Of a stretch of DNA of 64,000 nucleotides, positions 1 through 7,482 are shown one piece after another. The position numbers and the translations under genes are program-made. The stretch lies in the NCBI RefSeq assembly GCF_022771645.1, contig NZ_JALFCU010000118.1, forward strand, positions 56,885 to 120,884, read 5' to 3'. This DNA comes from Selenomonas sp. Its GTDB lineage: Bacteria; Bacillota; Negativicutes; Selenomonadales; Selenomonadaceae. The first letter of the stretch is position 1, and the number at the start of each line of letters is the position of its first letter. The notes beneath the pieces were generated by a model. The model ran no database searches and was not told the origin of the DNA. It saw only the letters and a program-made list of their open reading frames with translations.

Positions 1-1
1 C

Positions 2-697
2 CGCTTCGCTCCGTTCGGCATCTTCGGCCTTGTTGCGAACGCCATCGGCACGGCCGGCCTCAGCGCGCTCATCGGCTATGCGCAGCTCCTCGCCGTGCTG
101 CTCGGTACGTTCTTCACGGTCGCGCTGATCATGAACCCGATCATCGTCTACAGCCAGATCCACCGCAACCCGTACCCGCTCGTCTGGACGACGCTGAAGG
201 AAAGCGGCCTCTATGCGTTCTTCACGCGCAGCTCCGCCGCGAACATCCCCGTGAACCTCGGCCTCTGCGAGCGCCTGCACCTCGACAAGGACACGTATTC
301 CATTTCCATCCCGCTCGGCGCGACGATCAACATGAGCGGCGCGGCCATCACGATCGCCGTGCTGTCGCTTGCGGCTGCGACGACGCTCGGCATTACGGTC
401 GACCTGCCGACGGCGCTGCTGCTCTGCATCGTCGCGACGGTCGGCGCGTGCGGTGCATCGGGCGTCGCGGGCGGCTCGCTGCTCCTCATCCCCGTCGCCT
501 GCGCGTCGTTCGGCATCGGCAACGACATCGCCATGCAGGTCGTCGGCGTCGGCTTCATCATCGGCGTGCTGCAGGATTCCTGCGAGACGGCGCTGAACAG
601 CTCGACGGACGTGTTGTTCACGGCGACGGCGGAATTCGCCGCGAAGGCAAAAGAAGGCACGCTCAAGGCCGAAGACCTCGTGCCGGATCAGAAGTAA
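2..697 (+). CDS. sstT: Serine/threonine:Na+ symporter SstT, 5' truncated by window edge
   Basis: The frame is open from the first bases of the window and ends at TAA 695-697, so only the C-terminal 231 residues are visible. They are strongly hydrophobic and match the dicarboxylate/amino acid:cation symporter (DAACS) fold: a polar stretch with NMSGAA typical of the SstT substrate/sodium site, then a second re-entrant region with ASGVAGGS, then a conserved tail with DSCETALNSSTD. SstT imports serine and threonine with sodium across the inner membrane. The gene begins upstream of the window. A hairpin-with-promoter follows directly and probably also acts as its terminator. Confidence 0.9.
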   Translation, partial: RFAPFGIFGLVANAIGTAGLSALIGYAQLLAVLLGTFFTVALIMNPIIVYSQIHRNPYPLVWTTLKESGLYAFFTRSSAANIPVNLGLCERLHLDKDTYSISIPLGATINMSGAAITIAVLSLAAATTLGITVDLPTALLLCIVATVGACGASGVAGGSLLLIPVACASFGIGNDIAMQVVGVGFIIGVLQDSCETALNSSTDVLFTATAEFAAKAKEGTLKAEDLVPDQK

Positions 698-702
698 CCC
701 GC

Positions 703-754
703 TTTTTTGAAATCGAAACTCGTGCTATACTGATGGTATGGCACGAGTTTTTTG
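703..754 (+). promoter_or_regulatory. Hairpin-embedded promoter between sstT and the NUDIX gene
   Basis: A 10-base perfect inverted repeat (AAACTCGTGC at 716-725, GCACGAGTTT at 741-750) encloses an extended -10 (TGC-TATACT, 726-731). The right arm runs into six T. The same sequence can act as terminator for sstT and as start site for the NUDIX gene. The -35 (T-rich, about 703-709) is weak. Confidence 0.6.
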
Positions 755-783
755 ATGGAAAAAATTTGGAAGGAAATTTTTCG

Positions 784-1278
784 ATGGACGGAACTAAGAA
801 ATCGAACCTCACGACGCTCTGCTATCTCGAGCGCGACGGGAAATATCTCATGATGCACCGCGTGAAGAAGGCGCATGACATCAATCATGACAAATGGGTC
901 GGCGTCGGCGGGCATTTCGAACCGGACGAGAGCCCGGAGGAGTGCCTCTTGCGCGAGGTGAAAGAGGAAACGGGCGTCACGCTCACGCGCTGGCGGCTCA
1001 GAGGCATCATCACGTTCGAGTCGGACGCGTGGCAGACGGAGTACATGTTCCTCTACACGGCCGACCGCTGGGACGGCGAGATCGCCGGCCGCGACGCCTG
1101 CGACGAAGGCACGCTCGCCTGGGTCGAGAAAGCGCTCGTGAAGGAACTGCCGATCTGGGAAGGCGACAAGATATTTTTCGCGTTGATGGAAAAAGAGAAC
1201 CGTCCCGTGTTCTCGCTGAAGCTACGCTACGTCGGCGAGCGGCTCGTCGAGAAGGTGCTCGACGGCAAGACGCTCTGA
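784..1278 (+). CDS. NUDIX hydrolase (MutT/8-oxo-dGTP diphosphatase type)
   Basis: A 164-residue protein with a full NUDIX box. It reads GGHFEPDE...E...REVKEETGV at about residues 39-62 and fits GX5EX7REUXEEXGU, the metal-binding diphosphatase motif. The family cleaves nucleoside diphosphate-X compounds; single-domain members of this size often act as 8-oxo-dGTP hydrolases, but the substrate cannot be read from sequence. The start at 784 is chosen because GGAAGGAAA lies 8-10 bases upstream; in-frame codons further upstream run into the promoter hairpin. It is transcribed alone between sstT and the licT leader. Confidence 0.88.
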   Translation: MDGTKKSNLTTLCYLERDGKYLMMHRVKKAHDINHDKWVGVGGHFEPDESPEECLLREVKEETGVTLTRWRLRGIITFESDAWQTEYMFLYTADRWDGEIAGRDACDEGTLAWVEKALVKELPIWEGDKIFFALMEKENRPVFSLKLRYVGERLVEKVLDGKTL

Positions 1279-1321
1279 GACGTGTTGTGACGAGATTTGC
1301 GTGTTGCCATTTCATTTTTTC

Positions 1322-1350
1322 TTGACAAGCAATCCTCACCGATATATAAT
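1322..1350 (+). promoter_or_regulatory. SigA promoter of the licT-porin transcript
   Basis: Perfect TTGACA (1322-1327) and TATAAT (1345-1350) with a 17-base spacer, 34 bases upstream of the first RAT element. Confidence 0.9.
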
Positions 1351-1383
1351 CCGTCACAGTAAAACATAAATGACTTTTCGCTT

Positions 1384-1412
1384 GGATGGTGACATTGAGT
1401 TGGCCAAACCTT
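1384..1412 (+). promoter_or_regulatory. Ribonucleic antiterminator (RAT) 1, short form, licT leader
   Basis: The segment starts GGATGGTGAC and ends GGCCAAACCTT, matching the BglG/LicT RAT consensus (GGATTGTTAC...GGCAAAACC). It can fold with paired GG/CC ends and a GGU/GCC helix. It lies between the promoter and an intrinsic terminator, the classical layout for antitermination, so licT probably controls its own transcript. Confidence 0.85.
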
Positions 1413-1461
1413 CGAGAGATTGCAGAAACGATTTTTCGAGGGAATCAGCGTGTGAGAGATC

Positions 1462-1501
1462 AAGACGCGCGTGAGGGAGTTCCCTTGCGCGCGTCTTTTT
1501 T
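1462..1501 (+). terminator. Leader terminator controlled by RAT 1
   Basis: GC-rich hairpin (AAGACGCGCG against CGCGCGTCTT, with an inner AGGGA/TCCCT helix) followed by six T, 20 bases before the licT start. It sits about 50 bases after the RAT, further than usual. A second weak stem (CCTTCGA, 1409-1415, with a downstream TCGAGGG) overlaps the RAT 3' end and could link the two. Confidence 0.85.
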
Positions 1502-1520
1502 GTGTGGGGGATCAAAAAGC

Positions 1521-3809
1521 ATGATCATCGAAAAAATCTTGAACAACAACGTCATCGTCACGCATGACAAAGCCGGACGCGAGGTTGTCGCGATGGGGCG
1601 CGGGCTCGCGTTTGGCCGTCACAATGGTGACCGCGTGGACGATGCGCAGGTCGACAAGGTGTACCGTCTGCGCGATCCCGAGATGCTCGATCATTTCAAA
1701 GAACTCGTCGCGGGGTTGAACCCTGATTATATGGACGCCTCGAACGCCATCATCGAGCACGCACAGCAGGAGCTCGGCGTGACGTTTGACGACAGCATCT
1801 ATATTTCGCTGACCGACCATATCCACATGGCGATTCATCGCATCCGCAAGGGCATTGCCATCCACGACATGATGCTCTGGGAGACGAAACGCTTTTATCC
1901 GAAAGAGTTCGCCATCGCGGAGAAGAGCGCCGCGTATCTCAGCAAGCGCTTCGGCGTGGACCTGCCGGAGGACGAGGCCGGCTTCGTCGCCATGCATCTC
2001 ATCGATGCGCAGTCATCTGCGAAAGAGCCGATGGCTGCGCGCATCGTCGAACTCATCGCCGAGATCACGAACATCGTGCGCCTCGCGGGCCACATCGAGT
2101 ACGACAAGGGTTCGCTCGCGTACTACCGCTTCGTCACGCATCTGAAATTCTTTGCGAAGCGGATGCTTTCCGATACGCAGCACCCGGGCGAGGAAATCGA
2201 TGCGGACATGGCGTCGATGATTGCGAAGAAGTACGCGCTCGCACATGATTGCATCGAAAAGGTGGCTGGCTTCTTGCAGCAGAAATACGGCTATACGGTC
2301 AGCGAAGACGTTTGGATGGTGACAACACGCGACATGCGTGGTTGGCCAAACCTTCAAGATTTCGAAGTCATTCAAATTTTGGAGGTATTCGTAGTGAAAC
2401 AGTGGAACAAGTGCAAGAAGACCGTTCTTTCGATGGGGATTGCGGCGATGTGCCTCGGCAGCATGGCACCGGCGGAAGCGGCAGCGAATTTCCTCGCCGA
2501 AGTGCCGGCGGGCGACTGGTCGTACGCGGCGGCAAATGAGCTCATCACGGCCGGCGTCGTGCCGGAGTATACCGTGGCCATCCCGGACGGGCGCGTGCTG
2601 AGCCGCCTCGAGATGGCGATGATTGCCGACTGCGCCGCAGGGAACGAGGCGGCGATGACGGACACGCAACGGGCGGCGGCGGAGAAGCTCAAAGAGACAT
2701 ACTATTATGACATCAAGAAGCTCGCGCTTCTCGACAAGATCGACGCGCTCGACGAAAGCAAGCTGCAGGCCGTGGAAAACGGCAGCGACGGCTTGACGAA
2801 AGAGGAACGCGCCGGCCTCAAGAAGGCAGCAGACCTCGCGGAACGCCTCGACATCAGCGGCTATGCCCGCATCCGCAACGATCATTATCTGACGGACAAG
2901 AAGGATGGCACGGGCGAATCGCGCTCGACGCGCGCGAACATGATCTACATCGAAGTTGATTCGACGTACAAGGTCAACAAGAACTGGCAGGCGCATACGA
3001 ACATCGGCTATCGCAATTCCTTGAGCGGATTTGAGGATACGCGGGCGAGCTATCAGGAGGTGTTGACGGAAAACAAATCCGGCTTTACCTGGGATACGTT
3101 CGTGACCGGCCGGCTTCCGCAGCTTGGCCTTGATGTGAAGTTCGGCAAGTGGAACGAATGGAATCCGTACGGGTGGGGCATGGACATCGACTGTGATTTC
3201 TCCGGCTTCCAGCTCACGCAGGGCAAGAAGCAGTTCAAGACGTTCTTCACGGGCGGCCAGATGAATCTCTGGGACAATTATTTCGGCGGCACGCGCACGA
3301 AAGAAAAAGTCACAAGCTTGCGCTTCTTCTATCCGTTTGACGCGAAGAACGACATCAATTTCGGCACGTCGTGGAGCTCGCCGATGAAGAGCCGCTACCA
3401 GGCGGACGCGCAGCACCGCGTGTTCTACTACTACGCGCACGGCCATCACAAGTTCGACAAGAACTGGGATCTGCGCGCCGGCCTCATCGCAAGCAACGCG
3501 AAGCGCGACCCGGAGACGGGCGGCTCGAAGACGAAGCAGCCGGGCCGCTGGCTGCAGCTCCAGTACAAGGAAGCGCAGCTCCAGAACCCCGGCACGTATG
3601 ACATCGTCGCAGATTATCGTTATGAGCCGGCGCTGTCGTGGCCGACCGTCACAGACTGGTGCGGGCTGAACGAGCGCTTCTTCCGCATCGGCATGGACTA
3701 CGTCCCGGCGAAGAACATCAAGCTCAACACGTTCTACCAGTGGGCGCGCGACATCGACACGGGCGCGAAAGATGATCTCTATCGCTTCCAGGCAGAATTT
3801 TTCTTCTGA
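1521..3809 (+). CDS. licT: LicT/BglG-family antiterminator, C-terminus lost, open in frame into the porin
   Basis: Residues 1-~55 form the CAT RNA-binding domain (GRGLAF motif), followed by PRD1 and PRD2. The regulatory histidines H100, H159 and H207 stand at the same numbers as in Bacillus subtilis LicT (277 aa). Homology stops at codon ~264: the expected last 14 residues, including the fourth phospho-histidine (H269), are replaced by codons of a RAT element (WMVTTRDMRGWPNL). No stop follows, so the frame continues through the porin signal peptide to 3809 (762 aa). The start at 1521 follows the leader terminator; upstream in-frame ATGs lie inside the RAT region. LicT proteins bind RAT RNA and prevent termination when the PTS substrate is present. 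The loss may alter control by HPr or EII. It could be a real deletion or an assembly error. Confidence 0.8.
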   Translation: MIIEKILNNNVIVTHDKAGREVVAMGRGLAFGRHNGDRVDDAQVDKVYRLRDPEMLDHFKELVAGLNPDYMDASNAIIEHAQQELGVTFDDSIYISLTDHIHMAIHRIRKGIAIHDMMLWETKRFYPKEFAIAEKSAAYLSKRFGVDLPEDEAGFVAMHLIDAQSSAKEPMAARIVELIAEITNIVRLAGHIEYDKGSLAYYRFVTHLKFFAKRMLSDTQHPGEEIDADMASMIAKKYALAHDCIEKVAGFLQQKYGYTVSEDVWMVTTRDMRGWPNLQDFEVIQILEVFVVKQWNKCKKTVLSMGIAAMCLGSMAPAEAAANFLAEVPAGDWSYAAANELITAGVVPEYTVAIPDGRVLSRLEMAMIADCAAGNEAAMTDTQRAAAEKLKETYYYDIKKLALLDKIDALDESKLQAVENGSDGLTKEERAGLKKAADLAERLDISGYARIRNDHYLTDKKDGTGESRSTRANMIYIEVDSTYKVNKNWQAHTNIGYRNSLSGFEDTRASYQEVLTENKSGFTWDTFVTGRLPQLGLDVKFGKWNEWNPYGWGMDIDCDFSGFQLTQGKKQFKTFFTGGQMNLWDNYFGGTRTKEKVTSLRFFYPFDAKNDINFGTSWSSPMKSRYQADAQHRVFYYYAHGHHKFDKNWDLRAGLIASNAKRDPETGGSKTKQPGRWLQLQYKEAQLQNPGTYDIVADYRYEPALSWPTVTDWCGLNERFFRIGMDYVPAKNIKLNTFYQWARDIDTGAKDDLYRFQAEFFF
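2314..2386 (+). promoter_or_regulatory. RAT 3 (long form) with anti-Shine-Dalgarno pairing, porin leader
   Basis: RAT sequence 2314-2353 (GGATGGTGAC ... GGCCAAACCT) with an extended upper stem AAC-ACGC / GCGT-G-GTT. Its 3' end ACCTTCAA (2350-2357) is complementary over 8 bases, one of them G-T, to TTGGAGGT (2379-2386), the Shine-Dalgarno of the porin. No U-rich terminator is present. Protein bound to the RAT would free the ribosome site. The RAT is also read as codons of the truncated licT. Confidence 0.65.
2394..3809 (+). CDS. SLH-domain outer-membrane porin (OmpM type)
   Basis: GTG start with GGAGG 8 bases upstream, giving 471 residues. Residues 1-~26 are a signal peptide (MGIAAMC...APAEA). 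An SLH domain follows (GDWSYAAANELITAG ... SRLEMA), a short helical stretch, and then a ~340-residue beta-barrel rich in aromatic, alternating strands that ends in phenylalanine (QAEFFF), the usual C-terminal signal of outer-membrane proteins. In Negativicutes the SLH domain anchors such porins to cadaverine-modified peptidoglycan. Its RAT leader and its neighbours suggest uptake of beta-glucosides across the outer membrane. The same frame is open upstream into licT, so a fused product is also possible. Confidence 0.85.
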   Translation: MKQWNKCKKTVLSMGIAAMCLGSMAPAEAAANFLAEVPAGDWSYAAANELITAGVVPEYTVAIPDGRVLSRLEMAMIADCAAGNEAAMTDTQRAAAEKLKETYYYDIKKLALLDKIDALDESKLQAVENGSDGLTKEERAGLKKAADLAERLDISGYARIRNDHYLTDKKDGTGESRSTRANMIYIEVDSTYKVNKNWQAHTNIGYRNSLSGFEDTRASYQEVLTENKSGFTWDTFVTGRLPQLGLDVKFGKWNEWNPYGWGMDIDCDFSGFQLTQGKKQFKTFFTGGQMNLWDNYFGGTRTKEKVTSLRFFYPFDAKNDINFGTSWSSPMKSRYQADAQHRVFYYYAHGHHKFDKNWDLRAGLIASNAKRDPETGGSKTKQPGRWLQLQYKEAQLQNPGTYDIVADYRYEPALSWPTVTDWCGLNERFFRIGMDYVPAKNIKLNTFYQWARDIDTGAKDDLYRFQAEFFF

Positions 3810-3829
3810 GAAATCAAGACGGTGAAAAG

Positions 3830-3872
3830 AGAATCGCGCAAGATGTTTTGATCTTGCACGATTCTATTTTTT
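3830..3872 (+). terminator. Intrinsic terminator after the porin
   Basis: Stem AGAATCG..CAAGAT against ATCTTG..CGATTCT with a GTTTTG loop, followed by a T-run. Confidence 0.85.
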
Positions 3873-3878
3873 ACTGTC

Positions 3879-3907
3879 TTGTATTCTATCATCTATCATG
3901 ATAGAAT
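3879..3907 (+). promoter_or_regulatory. Promoter with embedded palindromic operator
   Basis: TTGTAT (3879-3884) and TAGAAT (3902-3907) with a 17-base spacer. A perfect 10-base inverted repeat (ATTCTATCAT, 3883-3892; ATGATAGAAT, 3898-3907) spans the spacer and -10. A further half-site ATGATAGAA lies about ten bases downstream. The placement suggests repression, possibly by the product of the next gene. Confidence 0.6.
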
Positions 3908-3942
3908 GTGGAGAGATGATAGAAAAACAGGGAGGGAGTACG

Positions 3943-5307
3943 ATGGTAGAGGGAATGCGCGTGGAGTTCAAGCGCGAATATGCGGAGACGATCCGCAAGA
4001 CGGTCGTTGCTTTTGCCAACACCGAGGGCGGAACGATTTATATTGGCATCGATGATGATGGATGCATCGTTGGTGTCGATGATCCCGATGATGTCCAGAA
4101 GAAAGTCGTTTCTTCCTGTCACGATGGGATTGCTCCTGACATCATGCCGTTTTTTTCATGCAATCGAACGGTGATGGATGGAAAAGATGTCATCGTCGTC
4201 GACGTCGGGCGCGGCACGTCTTGTCCGTATTACTTGCAAAACAAAGGAATCCGCCCGGAAGGCGTCTATGTCCGTCGTGGCAGTGCGAGCATCCCCGCGA
4301 GCCAAGCAGAAATCCTGCATATGATTCGAGTGACCGGTGATGCGCATTACGAAGAGGAACGTTCGCTCGTGCAGGAGCTTTCGTTTCCTGCGTTGGAGCG
4401 CGTGTTTGCCGAGCGCGGTCTGGAACTCGGCGCGGCACAGATGCGGACGCTTGGCATTCGCGCGGCGGACGGCGAGTATACGAATCTCGGCCGGCTGCTC
4501 TCGGAGTCTTGTGCACATACGATCAAGGTGGCGGTGTTCCAGGGTACGACGAAGACCGTGTTCAAGAAACGGAAAGAGTTCGGTGGCTCTCTGTTGACAC
4601 AGGCAACGGAAGTCGCAGATTATCTGGACCTCTTGAATGGCACGCGTTCCGAAATTCACGGCATGCGCCGCACGGACGTGCGGGAATATCCGCCAGAAGC
4701 ATTGCGTGAAGCCTTGATCAATGCCATCGTGCATCGCGAGTATGCGCTTTCCGGCAGCACGCTCGTCAGTTTGTTCGATCATGCGGTAGAAATTCTTTCG
4801 CTCGGAGGATTGCCCGAAGGCTTGACGTATGATGACATGATGGCAGGCGCTTCCATCCAGCGCAATCCGCACCTCGCCAATATTTTTTATCGTCTCGAAT
4901 ACATCGAGGCCTATGGCACAGGCGTGCGCAAAATGCTCGAATGTTATCGGGGAACGGGCGCAGAGCCGACGTTCCTCGTCACGGACAATGCGTTCAAGGT
5001 GACGCTGCCGAATCTTGCGTTCTTGCGGGACCGAGCAGAAACATCGAACGGGCGTGATGCGTCCGATGTTGTGCGGGAATCATCGTCCCATGCGTTTGGA
5101 AAGGACGAAGCGGTACAACGAGCTGCGCGGCCGGGAGAAAAGGAAATCCTTTCGGCCTTAGCCGCAGGCTGCACGACGCGCCGGGCGCTGCAGGAGGCGA
5201 CGGGATTTTCTCTCACGAAAACGCGAAACATCCTCAGCGAACTCGTCGCAGCGCATCGCGTCTGCCGCGAGGGAAACGGGCGGAATGTGCGGTATGCACT
5301 TCGATAA
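3943..5307 (+). CDS. AlbA_2 / HATPase_c_4 ATP-binding transcriptional regulator (COG2865 type)
   Basis: A 454-residue protein. Residues ~5-125 match the AlbA_2 (Schlafen AAA_4-like) DNA-binding domain (VEFKREY...KTVVAFANTEGG...IGIDDDG). A HATPase-like region follows around residues 250-345 (LREALINAIVHREY, then GTGVRKML). The last ~60 residues form a winged helix (LSALAAGCTTRRALQEATGF). Such proteins are putative regulators found near many gene types; the ligand is unknown. The start is at 3943 because GGGAGGG lies just upstream; the ATG at 3898 lies inside the operator and would overlap the promoter. It is a single gene between the porin and PTS genes and may repress itself through the palindrome. 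Confidence 0.8.
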   Translation: MVEGMRVEFKREYAETIRKTVVAFANTEGGTIYIGIDDDGCIVGVDDPDDVQKKVVSSCHDGIAPDIMPFFSCNRTVMDGKDVIVVDVGRGTSCPYYLQNKGIRPEGVYVRRGSASIPASQAEILHMIRVTGDAHYEEERSLVQELSFPALERVFAERGLELGAAQMRTLGIRAADGEYTNLGRLLSESCAHTIKVAVFQGTTKTVFKKRKEFGGSLLTQATEVADYLDLLNGTRSEIHGMRRTDVREYPPEALREALINAIVHREYALSGSTLVSLFDHAVEILSLGGLPEGLTYDDMMAGASIQRNPHLANIFYRLEYIEAYGTGVRKMLECYRGTGAEPTFLVTDNAFKVTLPNLAFLRDRAETSNGRDASDVVRESSSHAFGKDEAVQRAARPGEKEILSALAAGCTTRRALQEATGFSLTKTRNILSELVAAHRVCREGNGRNVRYALR

Positions 5308-5317
5308 AAAATAATTC

Positions 5318-5347
5318 TCGACAAAACACGAACAATATCGCTATAAT
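5318..5347 (+). promoter_or_regulatory. Promoter of the PTS-bglA operon
   Basis: TCGACA (5318-5323), 18-base spacer, TATAAT (5342-5347). The leader to the start codon is about 185 nt and carries two RAT elements. Confidence 0.8.
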
Positions 5348-5363
5348 GAGCCTAGCAAAAGCG

Positions 5364-5392
5364 GGATGGTTACATTGAGTTGGCCAAACCTC
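5364..5392 (+). promoter_or_regulatory. RAT 2, short form, PTS operon leader
   Basis: Starts GGATGGTTAC and ends GGCCAAACCTC, nearly identical to RAT 1. It is followed by a GC-rich imperfect hairpin (about 5418-5437, GCGGACGG with CCTCGC) and a TTATTTTTTTT run, a plausible conditional terminator. Confidence 0.8.
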
Positions 5393-5417
5393 AGCACGGA
5401 TTTTCGGATGCGTGCGG

Positions 5418-5448
5418 ACGGTTGTATCCTCGCTTATTTTTTTTGCCG
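5418..5448 (+). terminator. Probable conditional terminator after RAT 2
   Basis: Imperfect short hairpin followed by TTATTTTTTTT. The stem has bulges, so the call rests mainly on the T-run and on its place directly after a RAT. Confidence 0.45.
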
Positions 5449-5460
5449 CAAATGCGGCGC

Positions 5461-5527
5461 GGATGGTGACAGCATGCTCTTGCATGGCTGGCCAAACCTC
5501 CAGATCATTTCATTATTTTTTGGAGGG
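5461..5527 (+). promoter_or_regulatory. RAT 4 (long form) with anti-Shine-Dalgarno pairing, PTS gene leader
   Basis: RAT sequence 5461-5499 (GGATGGTGAC ... GGCCAAACCTC) with upper stem AGC-ATGC / GCAT-G-GCT. Its 3' end CCTCCAGA pairs with TTTGGAGG, the Shine-Dalgarno of the EIIBCA gene (5522-5527). Compared with the porin leader, the upper stem and the anti-SD both keep pairing while the bases change, which supports structure. Confidence 0.65.
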
Positions 5528-5535
5528 ACAGTTTT

Positions 5536-7455
5536 ATGAGAAAGTATGAACTGCTCGCGGCGGACATCGTGAAGCTCGTCGGCGGCAAGGACAACGTCAT
5601 TTCGCTGACGCATTGCATCACGCGCCTGCGTTTCCGGCTGAAGGACGAGGGCAAGGCGCAGGATGACGCGCTGAAGGCGCTATCTGGCGTCGTGACGGTC
5701 GTGAAGAACGCCGGACAATATCAGGTCGTCATCGGCAACGCCGTCGGCGACGTCTACGACGAGATCGTAGCCTCGCAAGGCATCGAGGGCGCGGGCGGCG
5801 CAGCAGCGGACGATGACGGGGCAAAGAAGGACATGAGCCTCCTCGACCGCTTCATCGACCTCGTGTCCGGCGTGTTCCAGCCCGTGCTCGGCGTGCTCGC
5901 CGCGAGCGGCATGATCAAAGGTCTCACGGCGCTGCTTGGGGCGCTCAGCATCATCGACCCGAAAGGCGGCACGGCTCAGATGATGAACATCGTCGGAGAT
6001 GCGTTCTTCTTCTTCCTGCCTGTCATGCTCGCATATACGGCAGCGAAGAAGTTCCGGATGAATCCGTTTGCGGCCATGACGGTCGGAGCGGCGCTCGTCT
6101 ATCCGAGCCTCGCACAGATTATGGGCGGCGCGCCGCTGTACACGCTGTTTGCGGGTACGCCGTTCGCCTCTGCCGTGCATATCGAGTTCCTCGGCATCCC
6201 CGTGCTGCTCATGAACTACGCATCGAGCGTCATCCCCGCCATCGTCGCCGTCTACTTTGGCGCGAAGGTCGAGCATTTCTTCGCCCGCGTCATCCCGACG
6301 GTCATCAAAGGCTTCTTCGTGCCGTTCTGCACGCTGCTCGTCGTCATCCCGCTGACGCTCATGGTCGTCGGCCCGGTCGCGACGTGGGCCGGCCAGCTCG
6401 TCGGCGCGGCGGCCATGGCGATTTACGATGTGAGTCCCGTCATTTCCGGCCTCTTCATCGGCGGCTTCTGGCAGATTTTCGTCATGTTTGGCCTGCATTG
6501 GGGCTTCGTTCCCGTCATGCTGAACAACATCGCCGTCTACGGCTACGATCCGCTCGTCGTCACGATGTTCGGCGCAACGTTCGCGCAGATCGGCGTCGTG
6601 CTCGCCATCCTGATCCGCACGAAAGACCAGGGCCTCCGCTCGCTTTCCATTCCTGCATTCATCTCCGGCGTGTTCGGCGTCACGGAGCCTGCCATCTACG
6701 GCGTCACGCTCCCGCGCAAAAAATATTTCGTCCTGTCGTGCGTGGCGGCCGGTGTCGGCGGCGCACTCGTCGCGTTTTTCGAAATCCACATTTACATGTA
6801 TGGCGGCCTCGGCATCTTCGAGTATCCATGCTTTGTCGATCCTGCGACGGGCGACCTCACAGGCATGTACAACGGCATGATCGTCTCGTTGGTCTCGTTC
6901 GTGCTCGGTTTCCTGCTCGCGTTCCCGGTGTACCGCGATGAGGTGAAAGAAGCCACGTCGCTCGCCGTTACGACGACGGATGAAAAAACGAACGCCGTCC
7001 AGCGCGAAATCCTCGCCGCGCCGGTCGCTGGCAAGGTCGTGCCGCTCGCAAATGTCCCGGACGAAGCGTTCTCCGCCGGCATCCTCGGCAAAGGCATCGC
7101 CATCGAGCCATCGGTTGGCCGCGTCGTCGCACCGGCGGACGCGACGGTCACGACGCTCTTCCCGACGGGCCACGCCATCGGCCTCATCACGGACAAGGGC
7201 GCGGAGATCCTCATCCACATCGGTATGGACACGGTGAAGCTTGAAGGGAAATATTTCCATGCGCATGTGCAGCAAGGCGAAAAGGTCAAGAAAGGCCAGC
7301 TGCTCATCGAGTTCGAGCCGGAGAAAATCAAAGAGGCGGGCTACCCCGTCGTGACGCCCGTGCTCGTGACGAACACGGCGAGCTACCTCGACGTCGTCCC
7401 AACGGAAGCCGGCACGATTGCAGAAAACGAAAACCTCATCACGGTCGTCGCATAA
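5536..7455 (+). CDS. bglF: PTS beta-glucoside transporter, EIIBCA
   Basis: A 639-residue membrane protein that imports and phosphorylates beta-glucosides. Domain order is B-C-A. EIIB covers residues 1-~90 with the phospho-cysteine C27 in LTHCITRLRF. EIIC covers ~105-470 with several membrane segments. EIIA covers ~500-639 with the phospho-histidine H561 in LIHIGMDTV. The start is set by GGAGGG 8 bases upstream. It is followed after 27 bases by the GH1 gene, so both are made from one transcript. BglG-family control is indicated by two RAT elements in the leader; an EII of this type usually also phosphorylates and silences its antiterminator. Confidence 0.95.
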   Translation: MRKYELLAADIVKLVGGKDNVISLTHCITRLRFRLKDEGKAQDDALKALSGVVTVVKNAGQYQVVIGNAVGDVYDEIVASQGIEGAGGAAADDDGAKKDMSLLDRFIDLVSGVFQPVLGVLAASGMIKGLTALLGALSIIDPKGGTAQMMNIVGDAFFFFLPVMLAYTAAKKFRMNPFAAMTVGAALVYPSLAQIMGGAPLYTLFAGTPFASAVHIEFLGIPVLLMNYASSVIPAIVAVYFGAKVEHFFARVIPTVIKGFFVPFCTLLVVIPLTLMVVGPVATWAGQLVGAAAMAIYDVSPVISGLFIGGFWQIFVMFGLHWGFVPVMLNNIAVYGYDPLVVTMFGATFAQIGVVLAILIRTKDQGLRSLSIPAFISGVFGVTEPAIYGVTLPRKKYFVLSCVAAGVGGALVAFFEIHIYMYGGLGIFEYPCFVDPATGDLTGMYNGMIVSLVSFVLGFLLAFPVYRDEVKEATSLAVTTTDEKTNAVQREILAAPVAGKVVPLANVPDEAFSAGILGKGIAIEPSVGRVVAPADATVTTLFPTGHAIGLITDKGAEILIHIGMDTVKLEGKYFHAHVQQGEKVKKGQLLIEFEPEKIKEAGYPVVTPVLVTNTASYLDVVPTEAGTIAENENLITVVA

Positions 7456-7482
7456 AGTGTTTTTTGAGAGGAGCAAAACGTC

